A stretch of DNA of 64,000 nt from Polyangium fumosum (GTDB lineage Bacteria; Myxococcota_A; Polyangia; Polyangiales; Polyangiaceae), in NCBI RefSeq assembly GCF_005144585.1, contig NZ_SSMQ01000007.1, positions 62,001 through 126,000 of the forward strand, in the 5' to 3' direction. Positions 8,856-18,001 of the stretch are shown here, piece by piece (position 1 is the stretch's first letter; the number at the start of each line of letters is the position of its first letter). The position numbers and the translations under genes are program-made. The notes beneath the pieces were generated by a model. The model did no database searches. It worked only from the letters and a program-made list of their open reading frames with translations, and was not told the DNA's origin.

Positions 8856-9932
8856 ATGTCGACGCGCCTCGGGCTCTCCTTCGCCGTCCTCTTCGTGGTC
8901 CCCCTCGTCCTTCCGGCCTGCGGCGGCGCCGCGCCACACGAGCCGGCCCGCGCCGTCGCACCCGCCCCCGCGTCCGCTGCGCCCGTGGACGCTTCGCAGG
9001 GTGTGGCGCGCATCCGCGCCGACGCCGAAAAACTCGCCCCGCTCATCCGTTCCGAGCTCGCCCGCCGATTCCTCTCGGCGGCGCCGTCACTCCCGGCCGT
9101 CGCGCCCCGCACGTTGTACCGGGACGCGGACAAGAAACGCGTCCTCGATGCGGAGGGTTGGTCGCGGGTCCCGGACCGCGACGCATTCAAGCCGCTGCCC
9201 GTCGACGAGGAATTTTATTACAACACGCAGTATGGCTCGCCGCTCGCGTATACACGCGCCCTCGACGTGCTCGGCGACGCGGGTGCCACGTTGCCGCCCG
9301 GCTCCCGATTCTTCGATTTCGGGTATGGCGGCGCCGGGCACCTCCGGATGCTCGCGGGCCTCGGCGTGCATGCGGTCGGCGTGGACGTCGACCCGCTCCT
9401 CCCCGTGCTCTACGGCGCGCCCGGCGATCAAGGCGTGATCCCCGGCCTCTCGAACGCGCCGGGCTCGCTGCGCCTCCTCCACGGGAGTTTTCCCGGCGAT
9501 CCCGCGGTCCGCGCGGCCTCGGCCGGGCCATTCGACGTGATTGTCTCGAAAAACGTCCTCAAGAAGGGATACATCCATCCGGACCGACCCACGGACGAGA
9601 GCAAGCTCATCCGGCTCGGCGTGGACGACGCGACGTTCCTCGGCGCGGTCTTCGAGCGGTTGCGCCCCGGGGGGTTTTTCCTCATCTACAACATCTGCCC
9701 GGCCCCGACGCCATCGGACAAACCCTTCGTGCCCTGGTCCGACGGCCGCTCCCCATTCCCGCGGGAGGCTTTCACGGCGGCGGGCTTCGAGGTGCGTGTC
9801 TTCGATCGGGACGACACCGAGGCGATCCGGACGATCGGACGTGTCCTTGGCTGGGATCAGGGGGAGGACGCGATGGACCTCCAGAACGACCTCTCCGTGC
9901 TTTACACCCTCGTGGCGCGGCCACCCCGATAA
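8856..9932 (+). CDS. Methyltransferase-fold lipoprotein
   Basis: A 358-residue protein with a lipoprotein signal peptide (MSTRLGLSFAVLFVVPLVLPAC, lipobox LPAC) and an Ala/Pro-rich linker. The C-terminal two thirds look like a class I S-adenosylmethionine methyltransferase. Motif I is FFDFGYGGAGHLRMLAGLG, followed by VGVDVDP as the acidic ribose-binding strand end, FDVIVSKNVL as motif IV, and ERLRPGGFFLIYN as the usual post-motif strand. An exported protein with this fold is odd because SAM is cytoplasmic. The start is the first ATG after a region without protein character; no good ribosome site is visible. Catalytic methyl transfer is therefore uncertain, and it may be a binding relic. Confidence 0.78.
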   Translation: MSTRLGLSFAVLFVVPLVLPACGGAAPHEPARAVAPAPASAAPVDASQGVARIRADAEKLAPLIRSELARRFLSAAPSLPAVAPRTLYRDADKKRVLDAEGWSRVPDRDAFKPLPVDEEFYYNTQYGSPLAYTRALDVLGDAGATLPPGSRFFDFGYGGAGHLRMLAGLGVHAVGVDVDPLLPVLYGAPGDQGVIPGLSNAPGSLRLLHGSFPGDPAVRAASAGPFDVIVSKNVLKKGYIHPDRPTDESKLIRLGVDDATFLGAVFERLRPGGFFLIYNICPAPTPSDKPFVPWSDGRSPFPREAFTAAGFEVRVFDRDDTEAIRTIGRVLGWDQGEDAMDLQNDLSVLYTLVARPPR

Positions 9933-9979
9933 TCTCGTCGACGCGGCTCGCCCGCCGACCGGGCCGCTGACGGCGCATC

Positions 9980-10714
9980 CTATCGCGGCGCGAGGGCCGC
10001 GGCCTCGGCGGCCGCGAGCTCCAGCGCGAGCCCGATCATCGCGTCGAAGCTTGTCTCGCGCTCCGCGGAGGAGAGCGCGGTGCCCGCCGGCAGGTTGTCC
10101 GCGACCGAGAGGAGCGCGAGCGCCCGCGCGCCCTCCTCGGCGGCCACGCCATAAAGGCCCGCTACCTCCATTTCGATCGCGAGCATACCCATGCGCACGA
10201 GCGTCGCGTGGAGCAGCGCGGCATCCGGCGTATAAAACAGGTCGGAGCTGAACACAGAGCCGGCCCGGACCGCCTGGCCCCGGCGCGCGGCGAACTCCAT
10301 CGCCTTCCGCGCCAGGTCGAAATCCGCGACGGCCGGGAAGTCGTGATCGAGGAACCGATGGCGATTGACCCGAGAATCCGTGCCCGCGGCGAGGGCGACG
10401 ATCACGTCCTTCAAATCGACCTCCGGCCGGAGCGCGCCGCAGCTCCCGACGCGGATGAGGACACGAACGCCGTAATGGCGAATGAGCTCGGTCGCATAAA
10501 TGGAGACCGACGGGATACCCATCCCGTGCCCCATGACCGACACGCGTTGCCCCTGATACTGGCCGGTGAACCCGAGCATGTTGCGCACGGCCGTCACCTC
10601 GCGCGGCTGCTCCAGGAAACGCTCGGCGATGTAGCGGGCGCGAAGGGGATCCCCCGGCATCAGGACCACGTCGGCGAAATCGCCGGGCGCTGCGGAAATG
10701 TGAATGGTGGCCAT
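9980..10714 (-). CDS. deoD: Purine-nucleoside phosphorylase, DeoD type
   Basis: Cytosolic hexameric enzyme that phosphorolyses purine (deoxy)nucleosides to base plus (deoxy)ribose-1-phosphate for salvage. The 244-residue length matches bacterial DeoD (about 239). Signatures are VVLMPGDPLRARYIAE (phosphate-binding Gly and Arg), GHGMGIPSVSIYATELI, LIRVGSCGAL, and AIEMEVAGLYGVAAEEGARAL, the nucleoside-binding motif containing the Glu that contacts ribose. VADNL holds the Asp equivalent to the catalytic base of the E. coli enzyme. The ATG at 10714 gives the canonical N-terminus MATIHISA; longer frames add Arg/Ser-rich shadow sequence. It ends 47 bases from the convergent methyltransferase-like gene. 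Confidence 0.93.
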   Translation of the reverse strand: MATIHISAAPGDFADVVLMPGDPLRARYIAERFLEQPREVTAVRNMLGFTGQYQGQRVSVMGHGMGIPSVSIYATELIRHYGVRVLIRVGSCGALRPEVDLKDVIVALAAGTDSRVNRHRFLDHDFPAVADFDLARKAMEFAARRGQAVRAGSVFSSDLFYTPDAALLHATLVRMGMLAIEMEVAGLYGVAAEEGARALALLSVADNLPAGTALSSAERETSFDAMIGLALELAAAEAAALAPR

Positions 10715-10721
10715 GGCTCTG

Positions 10722-11825
<1,104 letters not shown>

Positions 11826-11923
11826 CGCTCTCCCTCGCAAGGTCCAGGCTACGCGCATGCGGCGCCGTTCACAAGGGCTTGACGTCGCTACCGCGGGCGC
11901 GGATGCTCCGGCCGAGGGGCGTC

Positions 11924-13555
11924 ATGAAGTTTTGCCCGAACGTCGCATGTCCGCATCGACAGCACACCGGCACGCCGGCCGAATATGACGTGGATCGACC
12001 GGACTGCGCCGATTGCGGCGCGGAACTCGCGGACGGGCCGGCTTACTACGCCGCTCCCATGGCGGAGTCCGCGGCGCGCCCGCTTCCGCCCGGATTCGTG
12101 TCGCGCATCGTGGTGACGGTCGTCGCGCTCGCCGTCGCGATCGCAGGTCCGAGGCTCGTCCCCCTGCCCGGCGTCGATACGAACGTCTTGCCGCCCAGCA
12201 CGTCGCTGGTCAACGTGAGCATGTTCGCGCTCGGCCTGCGGCCGATCTTCGCCGCGGCGCTGCTCGTCGAGGTCGTCGCCTGGCTCGTCCCGCCCCTGCG
12301 CCCGCTCCGGCACGCGGGGCCCGCGGGCCGCGAAAAACTCGGGCGCGCCATGATCTTCGTCGCCATGGGCCTCGCGCTCGCGCAGGCCTACGCCATTTCG
12401 ACATGGATGTACTTGGCGGAAATCGGCACGTATCATAGCGTCCTCGTGATAGGCAGCCTGCTCGCCGGGATGAGCTTGCTCGTGCTGCTCGCCGCGTGGG
12501 TGACGAGGCGAGGCCTCGGCAGCGGGTATGCCTTGCTCTTTTTGGTCCCGGAGCTCGTCGCCGAGGGCGAGCGCCTCTACGAGATCCTCACGGGCATGAT
12601 CACGGGCGACCCGCCCACGGCCGCCGAGATCGCCCCCATCCTCGGCATTCCGGTGCTGCTCGTCGCCACGACGGTCGCGTGCTCGCGCTGGCCTGCTTGG
12701 CGGGACGAACGCGTGCGCACGAGAGCAGCCGGCGCGGAGCCTTATCGGCGAGGCGCCGACGCGGAGGGGGCAATTCCGCCGCCGCTCCGGCTGCCGGCCT
12801 CGGGTCTCGCGCCGGTGCTCGTGGTCGCGTCCTTGGACGCGCTGCTGAGGATGTTGCTGAAAATATTGACGGCCGTCGGCCTGTTCCCTTTCGACGCCAT
12901 TGCGTGGTATCTCCACCGTGACGGCGGTCCGATCGCCGTCCTCCTCGTCCTCACGGCAGCGCTCGTCCTCGTCTTCGGATGGCAATTCCAGACGCCGACC
13001 GCGCGCCAGGCCCTCTGGCACCGCGTGCGCCAGTTCTCGCCCGCGAGCCGCCCCCTCGACGAGGGGAACGCCGAGGTCCTCGCGGCGCTCCGCAAGAGCG
13101 TCCTTCCGCTCTGCATCTTCGTGATCTTGCCGCTGCTCGTCGACGTGGGCCCGGGGTCGAGCTCCTCTTTCCTGCCGCTCCTGACCGTGCTCGTCCTCGA
13201 CCTCGTCGCCGAGATCCGCGCGCGCTCGCACATTGAGGGCGAGCTCGTCTCGGTTTGGCCGGAGCAACGCGTCTTCGCCGCGGACATGGTCGCCGCCGTC
13301 CTTCGCAGCGAGGGGATCCCGGTCCTGCTGCGCGGCATCCATTACCGGACGATGGCGCGTTTCCTCCACCCCTTCGTCCCCATCGAGGTGATGGTCCCCG
13401 AATCCCACGCCGCGGAGGCGACGCGCATCGTGCGTCAAATCCTGAGCGGCGAAGCCCCGCCTCCCGAGGTTCGCTCGGACGAACCCGACAAGACCACGGC
13501 GCAAAAAATGAGACAACGCAAAAAGAAGCCGGCCGGGGACGAGGCGACGGCCTGA
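11924..13555 (+). CDS. Zinc ribbon / SecY-like membrane core / DUF2007-like tail protein
   Basis: A 543-residue protein with three parts. Residues 4-31 form a zinc-ribbon-like Cys set (C4-x4-C9, C28-x2-C31). Residues about 55-400 are polytopic and closely resemble SecY: PLPGVDTNVL, then MFALGLRPIFAAALLVE, a cytoplasmic loop with AGPAGREKLGRA, ALAQAYAIS, and RRGLGSGYALLF, in the order and spacing of SecY TM1-TM5. The C-terminal segment (about 440-505: VFAADMVAAVLRSEGIPVLLRG, then PIEVMVPESHAAEA) matches DUF2007, a putative signal-transducing domain. A GAGGGG ribosome site four bases before the ATG at 11924 supports this start over the upstream ATG and TTG. It is not in a ribosomal-protein operon, so it is unlikely to be the housekeeping SecY. 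Confidence 0.8.
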   Translation: MKFCPNVACPHRQHTGTPAEYDVDRPDCADCGAELADGPAYYAAPMAESAARPLPPGFVSRIVVTVVALAVAIAGPRLVPLPGVDTNVLPPSTSLVNVSMFALGLRPIFAAALLVEVVAWLVPPLRPLRHAGPAGREKLGRAMIFVAMGLALAQAYAISTWMYLAEIGTYHSVLVIGSLLAGMSLLVLLAAWVTRRGLGSGYALLFLVPELVAEGERLYEILTGMITGDPPTAAEIAPILGIPVLLVATTVACSRWPAWRDERVRTRAAGAEPYRRGADAEGAIPPPLRLPASGLAPVLVVASLDALLRMLLKILTAVGLFPFDAIAWYLHRDGGPIAVLLVLTAALVLVFGWQFQTPTARQALWHRVRQFSPASRPLDEGNAEVLAALRKSVLPLCIFVILPLLVDVGPGSSSSFLPLLTVLVLDLVAEIRARSHIEGELVSVWPEQRVFAADMVAAVLRSEGIPVLLRGIHYRTMARFLHPFVPIEVMVPESHAAEATRIVRQILSGEAPPPEVRSDEPDKTTAQKMRQRKKKPAGDEATA

Positions 13556-13558
13556 GGT

Positions 13559-14374
13559 TCACTTCGGGCAGATGTCGAACTCGGCGATCGTCGTTTCGAG
13601 ATAAAAATTCGAGCCCGACGTGTGCCGCTCGGCGAAGAAGAGCGCGAAGGGGAACACCTCGCCTTTCGTGATCCCGAGGGTCTCGGCCGCTTCGTCGAGG
13701 AGGATCGTCCGGCTCTCGGTCGCGTGCACGCCCCCGAGGTCGATGGCGAGCCGGTCGTTGATGAAGACCCATAGGTCGTCGTCCCCGCGGAACGTGAGCG
13801 ACTCGCCGCCGACGTACCGGAACGGGATCTGCATCTCCAGCGTGAAATGAAAATTGTGCGGATTTCCCTCGTTGCCGAGGAGCTGTCCGTCGATCGGAAA
13901 GAAGTCGGGCGCGTGGAAACGATACACGTCCGGCGTATCCGGGCTTGACGCGAGGTCGAGGATGAACGACGTCGAGGCATTGACCCCAGGGACGTCGCGG
14001 TACCATTCGTCGAAGCTCGCCTTGCCGCTCGTCGTGGGGGTCGTGGGGCTGCCGGCGTAGACGGGTTTGCCGTCGCTGCCGAGGTTCGTCTGGACGATCC
14101 CGAGATCGAGGCCGATCGAAGCCTCCTCGAAATCAGGGTGCGCGGCGCTGAAATCGCGGATCGTGACGCCGAGGGGGAGCGTGGAGGACGGCTGGGGCGC
14201 CGTGCAGCCCTCCCATCGCCCGAAGACGCACGTCTCCACGCCCTTGCCGCAGATGGTCTCGCATTCCCGTGTTTGCCCCTCCACCTGGCAGACGGGGAGC
14301 TCGGTGCGCGCACCACAGCCTGAAACGAGGCCGAGGAGGAGGAGCCCACGAACGATCGTCGCCATGACGATCAT
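13559..14374 (-). CDS. Fibro-slime domain lipoprotein
   Basis: A 271-residue predicted lipoprotein: signal peptide with lipobox VSGC, then a short Cys-rich segment (CQVEGQTRECETICGKGVETC), then a fibro-slime/PA14-like domain. Domain signatures are LPLGVTIRDFSAAHPDFE near the start, WYRDVPGVNAS, FHFTLEMQIPFRYVGGESLTF, the calcium-site-like DDDLWVFINDRLAIDLGGVH, and FALFFAERHTSGSNFYLET. This family occurs in secreted adhesins and cellulosome or slime proteins. The ATG at 14374 has GGGGAGA five bases upstream. It follows the EGF-type lipoprotein gene on the same strand after 33 bases, so the two surface proteins are likely co-expressed. It ends 3 bases from the convergent SecY-like gene. Confidence 0.85.
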   Translation of the reverse strand: MIVMATIVRGLLLLGLVSGCGARTELPVCQVEGQTRECETICGKGVETCVFGRWEGCTAPQPSSTLPLGVTIRDFSAAHPDFEEASIGLDLGIVQTNLGSDGKPVYAGSPTTPTTSGKASFDEWYRDVPGVNASTSFILDLASSPDTPDVYRFHAPDFFPIDGQLLGNEGNPHNFHFTLEMQIPFRYVGGESLTFRGDDDLWVFINDRLAIDLGGVHATESRTILLDEAAETLGITKGEVFPFALFFAERHTSGSNFYLETTIAEFDICPK

Positions 14375-14407
14375 CGTCTCCCCGGCCTCAGGCGAAATCA
14401 ATGCATT

Positions 14408-16411
14408 TTACTGGAGGAAGCCGGCCGCGCAGCCGTTCGCCACGAGCCGCGCCCAGTCACCGGTGCCCTGCATCCCCGGGTGACCGGTGCCGTTCGAATA
14501 AACGACCTTGAAGTCGGGACGGTACGCATGCGCGATCTCGCCGTCGGCGTACGTGCCGTCGATGATCCCGGCGCCCTGGAGGATGAGGTAATCGCGGTAG
14601 GGCGAGGCGTACGCCGAGACGCCGCTGTGCAGGAACGTCGTGCCATTGCCCGAATAACTCGACGAAGTGTAGAGGTTGTCCCCGGTCGGCGACACGACGG
14701 GCGAATACGCCGCGGTCATGATCTTGCCCGCGAGCGAGATGTTGCTCGTGTACGTCGAGAAGGCGCCGAGGACCACGTTGCCGCCCGCGTCCACGAAATC
14801 GCCGAGGTTGTTGCCGAAGTTGGTCCCGTTGGCGTACCCCTCGTTGACCCAGGTGTGCACGCAATCGTAGGTGTTCAAGGTCGCGAGCGAGGGCGTGGAC
14901 GTGCGGGGATCGACATAGGTCACCGTGCCGCCGGTGATCGCCGCGATGGCGGTGCGATACGAAGCGGCGTCGGCGATCGACGGGGCATACGCGATCCGGA
15001 TGCGCGCGCAGGTGCTCGGGGTGCCCTTGCACCGGAAGTACGGCTCGACCTTGCAGATCGCCGAGCAACCGTCGCCGCCCATGGCGTCCCCGTCGTCGCA
15101 TTTCTCGCCGGGCAAGAGGATCCCGTCGCCGCAGAGGGGCGTGCACACGCTCGGCATGCCGGTGCAGGTGTAGCCGCTCTCGACCTTGCAGGTCGCCGAG
15201 CAACCGTCGCCCGCGACCGTGCCCGCGTCGTCGCACGTCTCGCCCGCGACCACGAGACCGTCGCCGCAGACCGCCGTGCACGTCTTGCCATTGCCGGTAA
15301 AACCCGGCGTGCAGGCGCAGGTGAACGAGCCGGGCTGGTTCGTGCACGCCGCGTTCGGATCACAATCGTCCGTGTTGGCGGCACACTCATCCACGTCCGT
15401 GCACTGGACGCCATTGCCCGTGTATCCCGTGTTGCACGTGCAAGAGAACGAGCCGGGCTGGTTCGTGCACGCCGCATTCGCGTGGCAGTTGTCCGTATTC
15501 AGCGCACACTCGTCCACGTCCGTGCACTGGATGCCGTCGCCGGTGTATCCCATGTTGCACGCGCACGAGAACGAGCCGGGCTGGTTCGTGCACGCCGCAT
15601 TTGCGTGGCAGTTGTCCGTATTCAGCGCGCACTCGTCCACGTCCATGCACACGACGCCGTCGCCCACGTAACCCATGTTGCAAGCGCAGGTGAACGAGCC
15701 GGGCGAATTCATGCAGGACGCGTTCGCGTCGCAGTTATCGGTATTCAGCGCGCATTCGTCCACCTCCGTGCACGCAACGCCGTCGCCCGCATATCCCATG
15801 TTGCAGGCGCAGACGAACGAGCCCGGCGTGTTGGTGCAGCTCGCATTCGCGTGGCAGTTGTCCGTATTCAGCGCGCACTCGTCCACGTCCGTGCACGCTG
15901 TCGGCTCCCCCGCGCACTCCCAGCCGGACTCGAGCGTGCAGGCCGCCGAGCAGCCGTCCGCACCGGCCGTATTGCCGTCGTCGCAGGCCTCCATGCCGGC
16001 GATCAGCCCGTCGCCGCAGCCCGTCGTGCACTTGCTCGGCTCCCCGGCGCAGCTCCATCCTTCTTCGACGGCGCACGCCGCCGAGCAGCCGTCCGCATCG
16101 GCCGTATTGCCGTCGTCACACCCCTCGCTGCCTTCGACCGCGCCATCGCCGCAGACGGCGCTGCTGCCGCCCGCGCCGCCTTGGCCCCCCACCCCACCCT
16201 GACCGCCTTGGCCGCCCTGGCCGCCGTCACCGCCCTGCCCCGCGTCGCCGCCCTGGCCGCCTTGGCCGCCCTCCCCGCCCTGGCCCGCGCTGCCGCCTTG
16301 GCCCGCGCCCCCCGTCGTGGGCATCGATGGGTCGCTGCTGCAGCCCGCAGCTGCCACCGATATCGCCCCGAGGAGCAAGATCCCGCTGATCGCCCGAATC
16401 CCACCACGCAT
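14408..16411 (-). CDS. Surface lipoprotein with Gly-rich tether, DUF4215 repeats and five EGF-like modules
   Basis: A 667-residue lipoprotein (lipobox AAAGC). After a tether of GGQGG-type repeats (about residues 34-84) come two Cys-rich DUF4215-like repeats (CGDGxxxxxExCDDGNT...DGCSAxC), then five calcium-binding EGF-like modules beginning [12 protein letters not shown] (about residues 172-375), then two more DUF4215-like repeats. A C-terminal domain of about 190 residues begins with [10 protein letters not shown]. That last domain contains [15 protein letters not shown] and [11 protein letters not shown] and may be a glutamine-amidotransferase-like or other alpha/beta fold. Each EGF keeps six Cys, an N-terminal D-x-D-E calcium site, and the C-x-C pair. 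Role: likely adhesin or matrix protein on the cell surface. Confidence 0.88.
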   Translation of the reverse strand: MRGGIRAISGILLLGAISVAAAGCSSDPSMPTTGGAGQGGSAGQGGEGGQGGQGGDAGQGGDGGQGGQGGQGGVGGQGGAGGSSAVCGDGAVEGSEGCDDGNTADADGCSAACAVEEGWSCAGEPSKCTTGCGDGLIAGMEACDDGNTAGADGCSAACTLESGWECAGEPTACTDVDECALNTDNCHANASCTNTPGSFVCACNMGYAGDGVACTEVDECALNTDNCDANASCMNSPGSFTCACNMGYVGDGVVCMDVDECALNTDNCHANAACTNQPGSFSCACNMGYTGDGIQCTDVDECALNTDNCHANAACTNQPGSFSCTCNTGYTGNGVQCTDVDECAANTDDCDPNAACTNQPGSFTCACTPGFTGNGKTCTAVCGDGLVVAGETCDDAGTVAGDGCSATCKVESGYTCTGMPSVCTPLCGDGILLPGEKCDDGDAMGGDGCSAICKVEPYFRCKGTPSTCARIRIAYAPSIADAASYRTAIAAITGGTVTYVDPRTSTPSLATLNTYDCVHTWVNEGYANGTNFGNNLGDFVDAGGNVVLGAFSTYTSNISLAGKIMTAAYSPVVSPTGDNLYTSSSYSGNGTTFLHSGVSAYASPYRDYLILQGAGIIDGTYADGEIAHAYRPDFKVVYSNGTGHPGMQGTGDWARLVANGCAAGFLQ
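15290..15898 (-). repeat. Five tandem EGF-encoding units of about 123 bp
   Basis: Five near-identical units, each encoding one EGF-like module with the conserved start DVDEC and end CxCNxGYxGxG. Neighbouring units differ at few bases (for example the repeated GCCGGGCTGGTTCGTGCACG block on the plus strand), which suggests recent expansion by recombination. Confidence 0.85.
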
Positions 16412-16535
16412 GCTCCGACCTCCTCACGGGCTGCCTCGTGCAGCGCGCAAACGTCGGGCATCGGAACCTGGACAGCCCCTGCTTGTCCAGAGTTTTTCGT
16501 GAAGGATCACGCGAGATTCGGGCTGCAGCGTTGCG

Positions 16536-16784
16536 TCAAGCTCTTGGCCGTTGCACGAGCCGCGTCGAGAGGAAAATCAAATACAGACCCGCCACGCCCA
16601 CGAGCACATACACGATGCGCGTGAGCGCCGAGTTCGCGCCGAAAAGGGCCGACACGAGGTTCCACTGGAAGAGGCCCACGAGCGCCCAGTTGAGGGCGCC
16701 GACGATCACGAGGATCATCGCCGCCCACGCCAGCCCCGACATCCCGTCCGTGCGTGTATCTACCATGCGAGGCCGGCGTTGCAT
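16536..16784 (-). CDS. Small membrane protein, DUF378 family
   Basis: An 82-residue protein with two TM segments separated by a short loop: GLAWAAMILVIVGALNWALVGLF, then LVSALFGANSALTRIVYVLVGVAGLYLIF. The motif LNWxLVG followed by ALFG...RIxYxLVGxAGxYL is characteristic of DUF378, a family of unknown function found widely in bacteria. An internal ATG at 16766 would remove six residues and is equally possible because neither has a strong ribosome site. It lies 39 bases downstream of the alpha/beta hydrolase gene on the same strand. Confidence 0.85.
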   Translation of the reverse strand: MQRRPRMVDTRTDGMSGLAWAAMILVIVGALNWALVGLFQWNLVSALFGANSALTRIVYVLVGVAGLYLIFLSTRLVQRPRA

Positions 16785-16823
16785 GGGACGGACCAGCGAT
16801 CCGCCCAGCCGAGCCGAGCCACG

Positions 16824-17636
16824 TCAGGCTAGAAAATCGAGCAGCGCCCCGTAGGTCTCGAGCGGCGCCTCCAGCGGGACGAGGTGCCCCACGCCGGGGA
16901 GCGTGCGGAGCCGCGCGCCCGGAATCCGCCGCGCGAGGAGCTCGCCATTTTCGTGCGGAATCAGCGGATCTGCGTCGCCGTGCAGGACGAGCGTCGGCGC
17001 GCGGACGTCGCCGAGGCGATCCCACACGGAGAACCTGCTGATCGCCTGGATTTGCCGCAGGAGCCCGTCGACCTCGGGCGCGCCTTCGAGCGTGGAGGTG
17101 ATGGCCATGTCGAGGAGCTCGGGGTACTTCTGGACGAACGCCGGCCCCGTGATGGCGCGATAAAACGCGGCGAGGCGCGTCTCGGCCGCCGCAGGATCCC
17201 CGCCGCGGGCGAGCGCCGTGAGTTCGGAGAGGATCGCGCCTTCGGACTTCCGCGCGAGGTCACCGCCCGCCGAGGTCGCGAGGAGCACGAGGCGTGAGAG
17301 CCGCTCGGGGTAACGCACGGCGATCTCCTGCGCGATCATGCCGCCCATCGAAATGCCGACGAGCCGCGCCTCGGGGATCCCGAGGTGATCGAGGAGCCCC
17401 ACGGCGTCGGCGGCCATGTCCGCGATCTCGTAGCTCCCGCCGGAGACACGCGAGGAGCGGCCGACGTCGCGGTTGTCGAACTGGATCGCGCGGAAGCCGC
17501 GTCCGGCGAGGGCCCGCGAAATCGGCGTCCAGTTGTCCCCCCGCGAGCCGAGGCCCATCACGAGCAGCACGGCCGGGCCGCTCTCGCCGAAGATGTCGTA
17601 ATGGATGTCGACGTCGCCGATCCGCGCGATGCCCAT
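16824..17636 (-). CDS. Alpha/beta-fold hydrolase (cytosolic)
   Basis: A 270-residue single-domain hydrolase without a signal peptide. Landmarks: LLVMGLGSRGDNW (oxyanion-hole strand), FDNRDVGRSS, the nucleophile elbow VGISMGGMIA with catalytic Ser, HGDADPLIP carrying the catalytic Asp, and GVGHLVPLEAP with the catalytic His. The pattern matches the 3-oxoadipate enol-lactonase / epoxide-hydrolase-like branch (FDNRGxGxSS). The ATG at 17636 gives the natural N-terminus MGIARIGDVDIHYD; upstream in-frame codons encode a Lys/Arg-rich shadow. It is transcribed divergently from the DUF350 gene across 110 bases. The substrate is unknown. Confidence 0.85.
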   Translation of the reverse strand: MGIARIGDVDIHYDIFGESGPAVLLVMGLGSRGDNWTPISRALAGRGFRAIQFDNRDVGRSSRVSGGSYEIADMAADAVGLLDHLGIPEARLVGISMGGMIAQEIAVRYPERLSRLVLLATSAGGDLARKSEGAILSELTALARGGDPAAAETRLAAFYRAITGPAFVQKYPELLDMAITSTLEGAPEVDGLLRQIQAISRFSVWDRLGDVRAPTLVLHGDADPLIPHENGELLARRIPGARLRTLPGVGHLVPLEAPLETYGALLDFLA

Positions 17637-17746
17637 GGTGGCCCGAGGACGTAGCTGCTTCCGCCCGTGACGTCGAGGCTTCCCAGCCGGGCCCATCTTC
17701 CCGTACCCTGCCGGCACGGCCCGTTCGGGCCCTCGGGAGAGCATCG

Positions 17747-17968
17747 ATGCTCGACATTTCGCAGTTGCTCAAAGCCTCCATCGCCACGCTGATCTTCGTC
17801 GCGATCGGGCTCGTCGTCTTCGCCGTGGCGTTCATCATCATCACGAAGGTGACGCCGTTCTCGATCCGCAAGGAGATCGAGGAGGACCAGAACACCGCGC
17901 TCGCGATCGTGATCGGCTCGGTGATCCTCGGCCTGTCCTGGATCATCGCCGCGGCGATCCACGGCTAG
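17747..17968 (+). CDS. Small membrane protein, DUF350 (UPF0719) family
   Basis: A 73-residue protein with two TM helices: LLKASIATLIFVAIGLVVFAVAFIIITK, then ALAIVIGSVILGLSWIIAAAI, joined by the loop TPFSIRKEIEEDQN. The loop motif P(F)SIRKEIEE(D/E)QNTALAI is typical of DUF350, small integral membrane proteins of unknown function often near stress or SPFH-type genes. An ATG preceded by GGGAGA supports the start. It is followed by a His-rich membrane protein gene after 33 bases and then by the M1 peptidase gene, probably as one transcript. Confidence 0.85.
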   Translation: MLDISQLLKASIATLIFVAIGLVVFAVAFIIITKVTPFSIRKEIEEDQNTALAIVIGSVILGLSWIIAAAIHG

Positions 17969-18001
17969 CGGGAGGACCGAGAGAGAGGTCCCGAGCGCCT
18001 C

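Noticed and set aside
14408-16411. CRISPR-like array in the 123-bp repeats
   Set aside because: The units are in-frame EGF codons with conserved Cys, not repeat-spacer DNA.
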